Below, one piece after another: positions 7,924 to 17,979 of a DNA stretch of 55,687 bases (its first letter is position 1; every line of letters starts with the position of its first letter). Below the pieces are notes generated by a model. The model was not told where the DNA came from and ran no database searches. It was given only the letters and a program-made list of their open reading frames with translations. This DNA comes from DATFEN01 sp035691285. Lineage in GTDB: Bacteria; Acidobacteriota; Vicinamibacteria; Fen-336. The stretch covers positions 1 through 55,687 of the forward strand of contig DASSJI010000141.1 of assembly GCA_035691285.1 (NCBI GenBank), written 5' to 3'. Position numbers and translations under genes: made by a program.

Positions 7924-9816
7924 ATGCCCACTCGTGAAGCCCGTGACCTGGGGTTGACGCGGCGGATCGCGCGGCGCGACTTCATCAACGGGGTCGCAGT
8001 GGGAGCCGCCGGCGTGTGGGTCGGCCTCGGCTCCCCTCTGCTCGCCGGCCAGGCGGCCGCGCGCTCCGCGGTGGGCGACTACCCGCCTGCGCTGACGGGG
8101 CTGCGCGGGCAGTACCCCGGATCCTTCGAACACGCCCACGACGCCCGCGACGGAGCCTACGCGACGTTTCCCGAGGCCGAGGAGACCGGCGAGATCTACG
8201 ACCTCGTGGTCGTCGGCGGCGGGATCTCCGGCCTTTCGGCAGCCTACCTCTTCCGGCAGGCGCTGGGCCCGGAGCGGCGGGTGCTGGTCCTGGACAACCA
8301 CGACGATTTCGGCGGACACGCGAAGCGCAACGAGTTCCGGCACGAGGGCCGGCTGTTCATCGGCTACGGCGGGACGCAGAGCATCGAGACGCCGTTCCCG
8401 TACAGCTTCGTCGCGAAGGCGCTGCTGCGCGAGCTGGGCGTCGAAGCCTCGCGGTATCCGGAGTTCCTGGATCGCGACCTCTACGCGCGCTTCGGCCTCA
8501 CGCGCGGCGTCTTCTTCGACCGCGAGACGTGGGGCGAGGACCGCCTGGTCCCCGGCTATCGGCAGCGGCCGTGGGACGAGTTCTTCGCCGCCGCGCCGGT
8601 CTCCGAAGCGGTGCGGCGCGACCTCGTCCGCATCCACGAAGCCAGGCAGGACTTCCTTCCCGGCCTCGCCGCCGAGGAGAAAGCGAGGCGCCTGGCGCGG
8701 ATGAGCTACCAGGACTACCTGGTGCGCGTCGCCGGTCTCACGCCCGCGGCGCTGCCGTTCTTCGCCGGCATGGGCTTCCGCAACAACATGCGCATGGACA
8801 CGGCGCCGGCGCTGAACGCCGCCCAGTACCGCGCGCCGGGCTTTGCCGGCCTCGGCCTCGCGCCCGAGATCGACTGGGACGAGGAGAGCTACACCTTCCA
8901 TTTTCCGGACGGCGGGGCCACGATCGCGCGGCTGCTCGTGAATCGCCTGGTTCCTCGCGCGATCCCGGGCCGGCACGACATGGAGACGATGACCCTGGCG
9001 CCCCTCGATTACGCGCGCCTGGACGAGCGCGACGCCCCGGTTCGGCTGCGGCTTCGCAGCACGGTGGTGCGCGTGCTCCACGACGGCACGCCGGACGAGG
9101 CGGGCACGGTGCGCGTCGCCTACGTGCGCGACGGGCGCGTCTACCAGGCCTCGGCGCGCAACGTGATCCTGGCCTGCTTCAACTCCGTGGTCCGCTTCCT
9201 GATGCCGGAGCTGCCCGAGGCGCAGAAGCAGGCGCTGGCGTATGCGGTCAAGGTACCGATGATGTACTCGAACGTGTTCGTCAGGAGCTGGCGCGCGTTC
9301 GAGAAGCTCGGCGTCTCGAGCGTCAGCGCTCCGGGCATGTACCACACCTCGCTGAGCCTGGACTTCCCGGTCTCAATCGGCGGCTATCGCTGCTCGCAGC
9401 GGCCGGACGAGCCCGTCGTCATCCACCTCGTCCGCAATCCGAACCGGCCGGGCCTTCCGCGGCGCGACCAGCAGCGGGCCGGCATGCAGGAGCTGCTGGC
9501 GACGTCGTTCGAGACGATCGAGCTGGAGACGCGCCGGGAGCTGGCGCGTGTCCTCGGTCCCGGCGGGTTCGATCCGGCGGAGGACGTCCTGGCGCTGACG
9601 GCGAACCGGTGGCCGCATGGCTACGCCTACACGTACGACAGCCTCGGCGATCCCGACCTGCCCGACGACCAGCGCCCCCACGTGATCGGCCGGCGTCGCT
9701 TCGGGCGCGTGGCGATCGCCAACTCGGACGCGGGCGCCGCGGCCTTCATCAACGTCGCCATCGATCAAGCACACCGCGCCGTGCAGGAGCTGCTCGAGCG
9801 TCACGGCCTCAAGTAG
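7924..9816 (+). CDS. Tat-exported FAD-dependent oxidoreductase, spermidine dehydrogenase-like (copy 2)
   Basis: 630 aa, clearly paralogous to the divergent neighbour. It has the same twin-arginine signal (ARRDFING, residues 16-23), the same DYPPALTGLRG and PGSFEHAHD segment before the FAD site, VVVGGGISGLSAAYLF at about 95-110, and LDNHDDFGGHAKRNEF. The C-terminal segment NRWPHGYAYTY is also shared. Predicted periplasmic flavoprotein. Polyamine oxidation is an inference from the SpdH family. The two copies are the same length but differ throughout the middle, so they probably have separate substrates or are old duplicates. ATG is preceded by GCGAGGCCTCC. Confidence 0.75.
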   Translation: MPTREARDLGLTRRIARRDFINGVAVGAAGVWVGLGSPLLAGQAAARSAVGDYPPALTGLRGQYPGSFEHAHDARDGAYATFPEAEETGEIYDLVVVGGGISGLSAAYLFRQALGPERRVLVLDNHDDFGGHAKRNEFRHEGRLFIGYGGTQSIETPFPYSFVAKALLRELGVEASRYPEFLDRDLYARFGLTRGVFFDRETWGEDRLVPGYRQRPWDEFFAAAPVSEAVRRDLVRIHEARQDFLPGLAAEEKARRLARMSYQDYLVRVAGLTPAALPFFAGMGFRNNMRMDTAPALNAAQYRAPGFAGLGLAPEIDWDEESYTFHFPDGGATIARLLVNRLVPRAIPGRHDMETMTLAPLDYARLDERDAPVRLRLRSTVVRVLHDGTPDEAGTVRVAYVRDGRVYQASARNVILACFNSVVRFLMPELPEAQKQALAYAVKVPMMYSNVFVRSWRAFEKLGVSSVSAPGMYHTSLSLDFPVSIGGYRCSQRPDEPVVIHLVRNPNRPGLPRRDQQRAGMQELLATSFETIELETRRELARVLGPGGFDPAEDVLALTANRWPHGYAYTYDSLGDPDLPDDQRPHVIGRRRFGRVAIANSDAGAAAFINVAIDQAHRAVQELLERHGLK

Positions 9817-9827
9817 GGCGCGGCGAT

Positions 9828-10703
9828 TCAGCCGGTGGCCGTCGTCAGGACCATGCCCGCGAGGACGAGCACGATGCCGGCCCACTGCACGGGAGAGGGC
9901 CTCTCGCCGAGCAGGGCCCAGGCGAAGCCCAGCGTGACGACGGGGTAGGCTCCCGAGAGCGGAGTCACGACAGATGCCGGTCCCTTCTTGTAGGCGATCG
10001 CCGCGAGGAGGCTGCCGACGGCCATCGTGGCCATCGGGCCGAGCGCGCGCGCCCATTCCTGGCGGGCGCCACGGCGGCCGAAGGCGAGGCCGTACACGCC
10101 GAGGGTCGCGAGCCCGCCCACGGCCAGGAAGAGCGCCATGCTCGCCTCGTGGGCTCCCGGGAGCCGATACGCGTAACGCATCAGCGTCGCCGCGACGCCC
10201 CAGATGAGGACGGCGGCCCCGGCGTAGGCCATCCAGCGCCGCTGCGTCCTGCGCGTCCTGGCCTCCGGGGGCGTGTAGGCGAGGCCGAGGCAGCCGACGA
10301 TCACCGCCGCCACGCCGACGTACTGCGTCGTCTGGAGCATCTCGTCGAGGAACAGGCGCGCGAACACCACGGTCAACGCAGGGTAGGCGGCGGAGAGCGT
10401 GCCCACGATGGAGATCGGCCCGTGCACGATGGACTGGTAGTAGAGGATCCAGCCCAACCCGTCGAGGGTGTAGGCCAGCAGCCCGAGGCTCGCGAAGCGC
10501 CGGTTCTCGGGGGCCAGCACGGGCGGCGTGTCGTGGTACGCCCAGAACGCCAGGCTGACCGCCGCGTTCGCGAAGGCGTAGAAGAGGCAGAACCGCGCCG
10601 GCGGCACCTCGCCGATGTACCGCTTGACCAGCCCCTGCGCGAGGCCCCAGGTGACCATCGCGCCGAGCGTCGGCGTGATCCAGACGAGCGTTTCGGCGCT
10701 CAA
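9828..10703 (-). CDS. EamA/DMT family transporter
   Basis: 291 aa, almost wholly hydrophobic, with the two internally similar five-helix EamA halves. The second half contains KKGPASVVTPLSGAYPVVT followed by LLGERPSPVQWAGIVLVLAG. The first half contains the matching PISIVGTLSAAYPALTVV and DEMLQTTQYVGVAAVIVG. The family exports or imports small metabolites across the inner membrane, and no substrate can be assigned. The start is a TTG at 10703. No better in-frame ATG is found before the first helix, so the exact start is uncertain. It ends 11 bases from the preceding convergent gene and is transcribed divergently from recG. Confidence 0.85.
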   Translation of the reverse strand: MSAETLVWITPTLGAMVTWGLAQGLVKRYIGEVPPARFCLFYAFANAAVSLAFWAYHDTPPVLAPENRRFASLGLLAYTLDGLGWILYYQSIVHGPISIVGTLSAAYPALTVVFARLFLDEMLQTTQYVGVAAVIVGCLGLAYTPPEARTRRTQRRWMAYAGAAVLIWGVAATLMRYAYRLPGAHEASMALFLAVGGLATLGVYGLAFGRRGARQEWARALGPMATMAVGSLLAAIAYKKGPASVVTPLSGAYPVVTLGFAWALLGERPSPVQWAGIVLVLAGMVLTTATG

Positions 10704-10823
10704 GCCGGGTTCATTCCGGCCACATGACGCTGCGTGCCCGAACGCGCTCGGCCTGCACCAGGCCGATGATACTGCTTCGCCCGGAGGCTCGCGTCCCGGT
10801 CCCCGGCGGGAGGCCGGCGCGGC

Positions 10824-10829
10824 TACACT
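10824..10829 (+). promoter_or_regulatory. Candidate -10 box for recG
   Basis: TACACT ends 11 bases before the recG ATG. No Shine-Dalgarno sequence lies between them. This fits a leaderless or very short-leader transcript. No good -35 is seen at 17 bases. Confidence 0.35.
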
Positions 10830-10840
10830 CTCGCGGTCCG

Positions 10841-12934
10841 ATGGACCTGCAGATGCCCGTGCAGTACGTCAAGGGAATCGGGCCGCAGCGCGCCCGCGCC
10901 CTCGAGAAGCTCGGCGTCCGCACGGCCGAGGACCTGCTGCTGCACGTCCCGTTCCGCTACGAGGATCGCCGCGCCTTCGCGAGGATCGCAGAGCTGCGGC
11001 CGGGGATGAAGGTGTCGGTGAGCGGACACGTCGCCGTGGCGGGGCTGCGCCGGGCGCGCCGGATGGCGATCTACGAGATACGCCTCGAGGACGACACGGG
11101 CCGCCTGAAGGCGATCTGGTTCAACCAGCCCTTCCTCCGCGACGTGCTGCCGATGGGCGCGCGCGTCGTGCTCTACGGCGCCGTCGAGCTCGACGCGCCG
11201 GGAGGCCGGCAGCTCGGCATGGTCTCGCCCCAGTACGAGGTGCTGAGCGGAGACGACGACGGCGCGCCGGGCCTCCACACGGGCCGCATCGTTCCCATCT
11301 ATGAAAAGCTGGGGCCGCTCCAGGGGAAGGCGCTGCGCCGGGCGACGGTCCTGCTCGCCCAGCAGGTGCCCGGGGACCTGCCCGACCCGCTGCCCGGCGC
11401 GATCCGCGCGCGCCTGGGCGTGCTGGGCCGCGGGGATGCGCTGCGGCGCGTCCACGCGCCCACCGACGAGGACTCCCTCGACGCGCTCAACGCGGCTCGC
11501 AGCGCCGGCCACCTGCGCCTGATCCTCGAGGAGCTGTTCCTCTTCCAGCTCGGCCTGGCTCGCCTGCGCCAGGGCCGCGCGCTGGAGAGCAAGGGCATCG
11601 CGTTCGCCATCACCGACGCCACCCGGGAGGCCGTGAAGCGCGTGCTGCCCTTCCACCTCACGGGCGCGCAGAAGCGGGTGCTGCGCGAGATCGCCGACGA
11701 CATGCGCTCGCCGCATCCGATGAACCGCCTGCTCCAGGGAGACGTGGGCTCGGGCAAGACCGTGGTGGCTCTCCTCGCGATGCTGATCGCCGTCGACAAC
11801 GGCTACCAGGCCGCGTTCATGGCGCCGACCGAGATCCTCGCCGAGCAGCACTTCCTGAGCCTGAGGCGGCTGCTGCGCCCGCTCCCGCTCCAGGTCGAGC
11901 TCTTGAGCGCGGGCCGCAGGAAGGGGAGGCGCGCGGTGCTGGAGCGCGTGGCGTCGGGCGAGACCCACATCGCCGTGGGGACCCACGCCCTGATCCAGGA
12001 AGGCGTGAAGTTCGCGAGGCTCGGGCTGGCCGTTGTGGACGAGCAGCATCGCTTCGGCGTCCTTCAGCGCGAGGACCTGCGCCGCAAGGGCTACGACGTC
12101 GACGTGCTGGTCATGACGGCGACACCGATCCCGCGGACGCTGGCGCTCACCGCCTACGGCGACCTCGACACCTCGGTCATCGACGAGCGGCCGCCCGGAC
12201 GGACGCCGGTTCGCACGCTGCTGCGGAGCGCATCGCAGCGGCGCGAGGTGGTCGAGCTCGTCCGCGGCCAGCTCGAGGCCGGCCGCCAGGCCTACGTCGT
12301 CTACCCGCTCGTCGAGGAGTCCGAGAAGCTGGAGGACGTGAAAGCGGCGACGCAGATGGCGGGGGCGTGGGCGGCGGCGCTGCCGGGAAGGCGCGTGGCG
12401 CTTCTCCACGGCCGCATGAAGAGCGCGGAGAAGGAGGAGGTCATGGGGGCCTTCGCCCGCGGCGAGAGCCACGTGCTCGTGGCCACGACCGTCATCGAGG
12501 TGGGCGTGGACGTGGCCAACGCCACGGTCATGGTCATCGAGCACGCCGAGCGCTTCGGCCTCGCCCAGCTCCACCAGCTCCGCGGACGGGTGGGGCGCGG
12601 CTCGGGCGCGTCGACCTGCGTGCTCCTGGCCGCGGGCCGGCTGGGCGACGACGCCCGCGAGCGCCTCGAGACCCTGGCGCGCACCGACGACGGCTTCGCG
12701 ATCGCCGAAAAGGACCTCGAGCTGCGCGGCCCCGGGGACTTCTTCGGAACGCGCCAGTCGGGGCTCCCGACGTTCCGCGTCGCCCACCTCATCCGCGACC
12801 GCGACCTGCTCGAGCGGGCGCGGGCCGAGGCCTTCGCCTGGACGGTCGGCGGCGCGCCCGCCCCGGACGCGTTGCGGGCGTTCCTCGACGGCGGCGGCTG
12901 GGAGCGACGCTTCGGCCTGGCCCGGGTAGGCTGA
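10841..12934 (+). CDS. recG: ATP-dependent DNA helicase RecG
   Basis: 697 aa, the usual RecG length. The enzyme reverses stalled replication forks and branch-migrates Holliday junctions in the cytoplasm. An N-terminal wedge/OB domain (about residues 1-220) starts at MPVQYVKGIGPQRARALEKL. Helicase lobe 1 follows with Walker A GDVGSGKT at about 300-307 and the RecG-specific DEQH box at 400-403 (VVDEQHRFG). MTATPIPRTL and the lobe 2 motif QLRGRVGRG are also present. The frame is open further upstream, but ATG 10841 fits the family N-terminus. It heads a run of closely packed genes with rsmD and coaD, an arrangement seen in many bacteria. Confidence 0.97.
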   Translation: MDLQMPVQYVKGIGPQRARALEKLGVRTAEDLLLHVPFRYEDRRAFARIAELRPGMKVSVSGHVAVAGLRRARRMAIYEIRLEDDTGRLKAIWFNQPFLRDVLPMGARVVLYGAVELDAPGGRQLGMVSPQYEVLSGDDDGAPGLHTGRIVPIYEKLGPLQGKALRRATVLLAQQVPGDLPDPLPGAIRARLGVLGRGDALRRVHAPTDEDSLDALNAARSAGHLRLILEELFLFQLGLARLRQGRALESKGIAFAITDATREAVKRVLPFHLTGAQKRVLREIADDMRSPHPMNRLLQGDVGSGKTVVALLAMLIAVDNGYQAAFMAPTEILAEQHFLSLRRLLRPLPLQVELLSAGRRKGRRAVLERVASGETHIAVGTHALIQEGVKFARLGLAVVDEQHRFGVLQREDLRRKGYDVDVLVMTATPIPRTLALTAYGDLDTSVIDERPPGRTPVRTLLRSASQRREVVELVRGQLEAGRQAYVVYPLVEESEKLEDVKAATQMAGAWAAALPGRRVALLHGRMKSAEKEEVMGAFARGESHVLVATTVIEVGVDVANATVMVIEHAERFGLAQLHQLRGRVGRGSGASTCVLLAAGRLGDDARERLETLARTDDGFAIAEKDLELRGPGDFFGTRQSGLPTFRVAHLIRDRDLLERARAEAFAWTVGGAPAPDALRAFLDGGGWERRFGLARVG

Positions 12935-12939
12935 GGCTC

Positions 12940-13494
12940 GTGGCGCGAATCATCGCAGGGCGCGACAGAGGCCGCCGACTCGCGGCGCCCCGCGGGCAGG
13001 CGACGCGTCCCACCGGCGCTCGCGTGAGGCAGACCCTGTTCGACGTCCTGGCGCCGCGCCTGCCCGGCTGCCGCTTCCTCGACGCCTTCGCCGGCAGCGG
13101 CGCCGTCGGCCTCGAGGCCCTCTCGCGCGGCGCTGCATGCAGCGTCCTCGTCGAGAAGGGCGCGCCGGCGATCCGCGCGATCCGCGAGAACGCCCGGGTG
13201 CTCGGCGGCCGGGGCGAGCTGCGCGTGTTCCGGCAGGATGCGCGCATCGCCCTCCCGGCCCTGGCCGAGCGCGGCGAGCGCTTCGACGTCGTGTACCTGG
13301 ACCCGCCCTACGACTCCGACCTGTACGCGGGCGTCATCGCGCTGACGGACGCCTCGGGCCTCCTGGCGGAGGGCGGCGTGGTGGTCGTGGAGCACTTCCA
13401 CAAGAGGGTCCTCCCGGAGAGAATAGGAGGCCTCCTTCGAGGCCGTGAGATCCGGATCGGCGACCATCGCCTGAGCTTCTACACGCGAGGCTGA
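12940..13494 (+). CDS. rsmD: 16S rRNA (guanine966-N2)-methyltransferase RsmD
   Basis: 184 aa from a GTG five bases after the recG stop. It transfers a methyl group from S-adenosylmethionine to G966 of 16S rRNA. The start ARIIAGRDRGRRLAAP, the TRPTGARVRQTLFDVL segment, the SAM-binding DAFAGSGAVGLEALSRG (about residues 48-64) and the catalytic DPPY at 121-124 are all characteristic. It lies between recG and coaD, its usual genomic setting. Confidence 0.95.
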   Translation: MARIIAGRDRGRRLAAPRGQATRPTGARVRQTLFDVLAPRLPGCRFLDAFAGSGAVGLEALSRGAACSVLVEKGAPAIRAIRENARVLGGRGELRVFRQDARIALPALAERGERFDVVYLDPPYDSDLYAGVIALTDASGLLAEGGVVVVEHFHKRVLPERIGGLLRGREIRIGDHRLSFYTRG

Positions 13495-13498
13495 GAGC

Positions 13499-14023
13499 TT
13501 GAAACGCGACAAACGCTCGGTGGCCGTGTTCCCCGGGTCGTTCGACCCGATCACGAACGGACACATCGACATCGTGAACCGCGCCCTCGAGGTGTTCGAC
13601 GAGGTGATCATCGCGATCCTCGTCAACGCGGAGAAGAAGCCCCTCTTCAGCGCGGCGGAGCGCCTGGAGCTCATCCGCGAGGCGTTCCGCCGCGATCCTC
13701 GCGTGCGCGGGGACACCTTCTCCGGCCTGCTCGTCGACTATGCGATGCGGGTCGGCGCATCGGTGATCATCCGGGGCCTGCGAGCGATCTCGGACTTCGA
13801 GTACGAGTTCCAGATGGCCCTCATGAACCGCCGCCTCAACCCCAGGATCGAGACCGTGTTCCTGATGGCCCCCGAGGGCTTCTCGTACCTGTCGTCCCGC
13901 CTCGTGAAGGAGGTGTTCGACCTGGGAGGCGACGTGCGGAGCCTGGTGCCGCCCGTCGTCGAGAGGCGGCTGCGGGAGAAGAGGGACGCCGCGGCGCGGC
14001 CGCGGTCCGGGAGGAAGCGTTGA
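13499..14023 (+). CDS. coaD: Pantetheine-phosphate adenylyltransferase (CoaD)
   Basis: 174 aa from a TTG four bases after the rsmD stop. It makes dephospho-CoA from 4'-phosphopantetheine and ATP, the fourth step of CoA synthesis. The nucleotidyltransferase motif is AVFPGSFDPITNGHIDI (about residues 9-25, NGH replacing HxGH as usual in CoaD). IIRGLRAISDFEYEFQMA and SSRLVKEV match the substrate and hexamer regions. The C-terminus has a short basic extension. Its stop overlaps the TTG of the aminotransferase gene. Confidence 0.96.
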   Translation: MKRDKRSVAVFPGSFDPITNGHIDIVNRALEVFDEVIIAILVNAEKKPLFSAAERLELIREAFRRDPRVRGDTFSGLLVDYAMRVGASVIIRGLRAISDFEYEFQMALMNRRLNPRIETVFLMAPEGFSYLSSRLVKEVFDLGGDVRSLVPPVVERRLREKRDAAARPRSGRKR

Positions 14024-15225
14024 ACCTGACTCTGGCCACGGGCCCGGCGCTGTCGCGCCGGGCGCGCATGATCGAGGTGTCCCCCACGGTGGCGATGTCG
14101 CAGCGCGCCAGTGCCCTTCGCGCGAGCGGCAGGAGCGTGCTGGACTTCAGCGTCGGCGAGCCGGATCAGCCGACGCCTCCGCACATCGTCTCGGCCGCGA
14201 CGCGGGCGATGGCCGAGGGGAAGACCAAGTACGCTCCCGCCTCCGGCACCCCCGAGCTGCGCCGCGCTGTGGTCGAGCGCTACCGCCAGGACTTCGGCGT
14301 GGCCTTCGAGCCGGCGGAGGCCACGATCACGATCGGCGGCAAGCAGGCGCTGTACCTCGTGTGCCAGGCGCTCCTCGGGCCCGGCGACGAGATGGTGCTG
14401 CCCGCCCCGTACTGGCCGACCTTCGCGGAGTGTCCGCGGCTGGCGGGCGCCAAGCCCGTGATCGTGCGCGCCAGGGAGAAGGACGGGTTCGCGATCACCG
14501 CGCGCCTCGTCTCGCGGGCCGTGACCCCGAAGACCCGCGCGATCCTCATCAACAGCCCCTCGAACCCCACGGGCGCCGTCGTCGGCGGCGAGGAGCTGCT
14601 GGCGCTGGCCCGCACGTGCGCGCGGCGGGGGATCACGCTCCTGTACGACGACACCTACGCGCGCCTCAGCTTCGCCCCGACCGATCGCGCGCTCCTCGGA
14701 CGCGTGCGAAGGGAGCTGGGCGAGCGCCTGGTGATCGTCGGCACCGCCTCGAAGACGTACTGCATGACCGGCTGGCGCATCGGCTGGTTGCTGTCCGGAA
14801 GGATGCTGGCGGACGCCTGCGCCGCGCTCGTGTCCCACAGCACCCAGTGCCCCGCGACCTTCGCGATGGCGGGCGCCGTGGAGGCCCTGACGGGCCCCCA
14901 GGACGTCGTGGAACGTCTCGCCGCGGAGTATCGCGCCCGCTTCGAGTTCATCTACGGCGCCGTCTCGGCCCTTCCGGGCCTGAGCTGCGTGCGGCCCGGC
15001 GGAGGCTTCTACCTCTTCCCGAACTGCCAGGCCTATCTCTCCAGGGCGTGTCCCACGAGCCTCGACCTCGGCTCGCGTCTTCTCGAGGAGCAGGGCGTGG
15101 CCGTCGTTCCCGGAGAGGGCTTCGGCGCGCCCGGCTACTTCCGGCTCTCGTTCGCTCGCTCGATGGTGGAGCTGAAGGACGGTGCGGCGCGCCTCGGCGC
15201 CTTCCTCCGCGGCCTGGGGACGTGA
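14020..15225 (+). CDS. Pyridoxal phosphate-dependent aminotransferase, aspartate aminotransferase family (class I/II)
   Basis: 401 aa from TTG overlapping the coaD stop. The start LSRRARMIEVSPTVAMSQRA, FSVGEPDQPTPPHI, the NSPSNPTGAV loop (about residues 183-192) and the PLP-binding Lys245 in TASKTYCMTGWRIGW match the Thermus/Bacillus-type aspartate aminotransferases (Igamma). The enzyme moves an amino group between aspartate or a related amino acid and 2-oxoglutarate in the cytoplasm. Exact specificity (aspartate, prephenate or branched substrates) cannot be read from sequence. The stop overlaps the GTG of the next gene. Confidence 0.9.
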   Translation: MNLTLATGPALSRRARMIEVSPTVAMSQRASALRASGRSVLDFSVGEPDQPTPPHIVSAATRAMAEGKTKYAPASGTPELRRAVVERYRQDFGVAFEPAEATITIGGKQALYLVCQALLGPGDEMVLPAPYWPTFAECPRLAGAKPVIVRAREKDGFAITARLVSRAVTPKTRAILINSPSNPTGAVVGGEELLALARTCARRGITLLYDDTYARLSFAPTDRALLGRVRRELGERLVIVGTASKTYCMTGWRIGWLLSGRMLADACAALVSHSTQCPATFAMAGAVEALTGPQDVVERLAAEYRARFEFIYGAVSALPGLSCVRPGGGFYLFPNCQAYLSRACPTSLDLGSRLLEEQGVAVVPGEGFGAPGYFRLSFARSMVELKDGAARLGAFLRGLGT

Positions 15226-15554
15226 GGCCGTTCGACCTGGCCGAGGGGACGCCCGTGGTCCTCTACCTCCACGGGCCCCGCGAGAAGGTCTGGGGCGTCC
15301 TCCTCGGCCTCACGGCCGCGGGAGTCATGCTGCGCGGCATCGAGCTGGACGCCTTCGAGGACTTCATGCGCCAGGAGGTCAAGGGGGAAGAGGACCTGCT
15401 GGGCCTCGTGACGGCCTTCTATCCGATGCATCGGGTCGACCGCCTCGAGCGCGACGAAACCGTCGGGCCCGTGCTCGGCTACGCGGACCGCTTCGCCCGC
15501 GAGGTGGGCCGGACGATCTTCGAGGTGATCGGGCTCGAGACGGGCGGGGACTAG
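15222..15554 (+). CDS. Conserved-looking small protein of unknown function
   Basis: 110 aa from GTG overlapping the aminotransferase stop by GTGA, so translation is probably coupled. No family recognised with certainty. The N-terminal part alternates short beta-like stretches: TPVVLYLHGPREKVWGVLLG, then GVMLRGIELDAFEDFM, then LVTAFYPMHRVDRLERDE. This loosely recalls an Sm/LSM-type barrel with a conserved LRGI turn, but that is only an impression. A helical tail follows (GYADRFAREVGRTIFEVIGL). No signal peptide or membrane helix. Codon use and coupling argue it is a real gene. Confidence 0.75.
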   Translation: MRPFDLAEGTPVVLYLHGPREKVWGVLLGLTAAGVMLRGIELDAFEDFMRQEVKGEEDLLGLVTAFYPMHRVDRLERDETVGPVLGYADRFAREVGRTIFEVIGLETGGD

Positions 15555-15559
15555 CAGCC

Positions 15560-17041
<1,482 letters not shown>

Positions 17042-17340
17042 GGCGAGAGGCCTGGCGGAGGTCCACCGCTCGTCGGCCCGCTGTGGGAGACGCTGGTCTT
17101 TTCCGAGTTCCACCGGCTGCTGGCCTCGGGCGCAGCTTCGTGGCGGCTCGCGTTCTGGCGCGACCGCACGAAGGAGGCGGACTTCCTGCTGCACAAGGCC
17201 GGGAGGGTCCTGCTCGCGGACGCGAAGTGGGCCGAGCATCCCGACGGGCCGGGCCGCCTCGAGCGGGTCCGGAACGAGTTCCCGCGGCCTCTCAACGCCC
17301 GCGTGGTAGGCTTCGAGCGGAGACCATGCGGCCCCAGATC
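17042..17340 (+). pseudogene. Remnant of a DUF4143/AAA ATP-binding protein, 3' part only
   Basis: No start codon or N-terminal ATPase is present. From about 17069 the frame in phase with the preceding gene reads LVGPLWETLVFSEFHRLLAS, then AFWRDRTKEADFLL and LLADAKWAEHP. These are the C-terminal motifs of the AAA ATPase-DUF4143 family, including the D/E..DxK nuclease-like core. Similarity begins abruptly right after the 14-bp repeat at 17055-17068 and fades before the next gene. Such proteins are mobile, abundant ATPases of uncertain role. It is most simply a decayed fragment. It could be read through from the serine hydrolase only by suppressing the TGA. Confidence 0.65.
17055..17068 (+). repeat. 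14-bp direct repeat, left copy
   Basis: GCGGAGGTCCACCG is identical to 17978-17991. The pair brackets the DUF4143 remnant and the nucleotidyltransferase gene. The right copy lies over the last codons of the convergent secreted-protein gene. This could be the footprint of an insertion. Confidence 0.5.
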
Positions 17341-17361
17341 GGCATCGGAAGGAGCGCCGGG

Positions 17362-17892
17362 ATGGGTCTCGGATCGAAGGCCGATCTCAAGCGGGCGCTT
17401 CGTCCCGTTCCCCGCTTCGAGCGGGCGGTGCGCGAGGTCTCGAGGATGTTCTCCGAGGCCGGGATCAGGCACGCGCTCGTCGGCGCTCTCGGCGCGAATG
17501 CGTATCGCGACCGGCCCCGCACCACGGAGGACATCGACTTCCTGGTCGGGGACGAGGCTTTCCAGAGCCACGCAGGCGGCTACGTGACGATGAAGGTGCC
17601 CGTCGTCGAGTTCGACGGCATCGACGTGGATCAGGTCCCGCTCACCCGGTCGCTGCGGGTGGTCGAGGAAGGGCTCGCCCGTGCGGAGCTGAGCGAGGGT
17701 GTACCGATCGCGCCGGTGGACGTGATCGTGGTGATGAAGCTGCTCGCGGGCCGGACACAGGACCTCGCGGACATCGAGGCGATCGTCGCTTCGGGCGCCG
17801 ACCTCGACATGCTGCGTGCCGCCGTACGACGGGCGGCGCCGGAAAGCGCCTCGACCCTGGAGAAGCTCATCCAGAACGCGCAGCGCGGCTAG
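17362..17892 (+). CDS. Nucleotidyltransferase-fold protein (AbiEii/DUF6036-like)
   Basis: 176 aa. The ATG at 17362 is chosen over one at 17326 because GGAAGGAG lies seven bases upstream. The core HALVGALGANAYRDRPRTTE followed by DIDFLV (about residues 32-57) is the glycine-plus-DxD signature of minimal nucleotidyltransferases. The later PVDVIVVMKLLAGRTQDLAD contains the DExxKLxAxxxRxxxKDxxDI-like segment of the AbiEii group. These proteins transfer nucleotides to RNA or proteins. Some are toxins, others are solitary genes of unknown role. No antitoxin-like partner is adjacent. It sits in the repeat-bounded interval, which suggests acquisition by transfer. Confidence 0.75.
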   Translation: MGLGSKADLKRALRPVPRFERAVREVSRMFSEAGIRHALVGALGANAYRDRPRTTEDIDFLVGDEAFQSHAGGYVTMKVPVVEFDGIDVDQVPLTRSLRVVEEGLARAELSEGVPIAPVDVIVVMKLLAGRTQDLADIEAIVASGADLDMLRAAVRRAAPESASTLEKLIQNAQRG

Positions 17893-17979
17893 AGCGGGGA
17901 AGCGCGAGCGCCAGGTTGAACGGCGTGACGAGCCGCGGAGCGAGAGCTCGCGCTCGTGCCGTCCGCCCGCCGCTCTAGC
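17888..17979. repeat. 10-bp inverted repeat around a convergent gene junction
   Basis: GCTAGAGCGG (17888-17897) and its exact reverse complement CCGCTCTAGC (17970-17979) enclose the 72-base space between two convergent genes. Each arm contains the TAG stop of the gene that enters it. The interval also has GCGAGAGCTCGC, a possible smaller hairpin. It may act as a bidirectional terminator, although no T-run is present. Confidence 0.4.

Noticed and set aside
7890..7937. 15-codon upstream frame overlapping the start of the second SpdH-like gene
   Set aside because: No clear ribosome-binding site and too short to judge. Noted only as a possible translational leader.
10724..10840. Upstream N-terminal extension of RecG
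   Set aside because: The extra 39 residues have no RecG similarity, and the -10-like box lies inside the stretch.
17083..17361. N-terminal extension of the nucleotidyltransferase
   Set aside because: It overlaps the DUF4143 remnant in another frame, and the strong GGAAGGAG points to the ATG at 17362.
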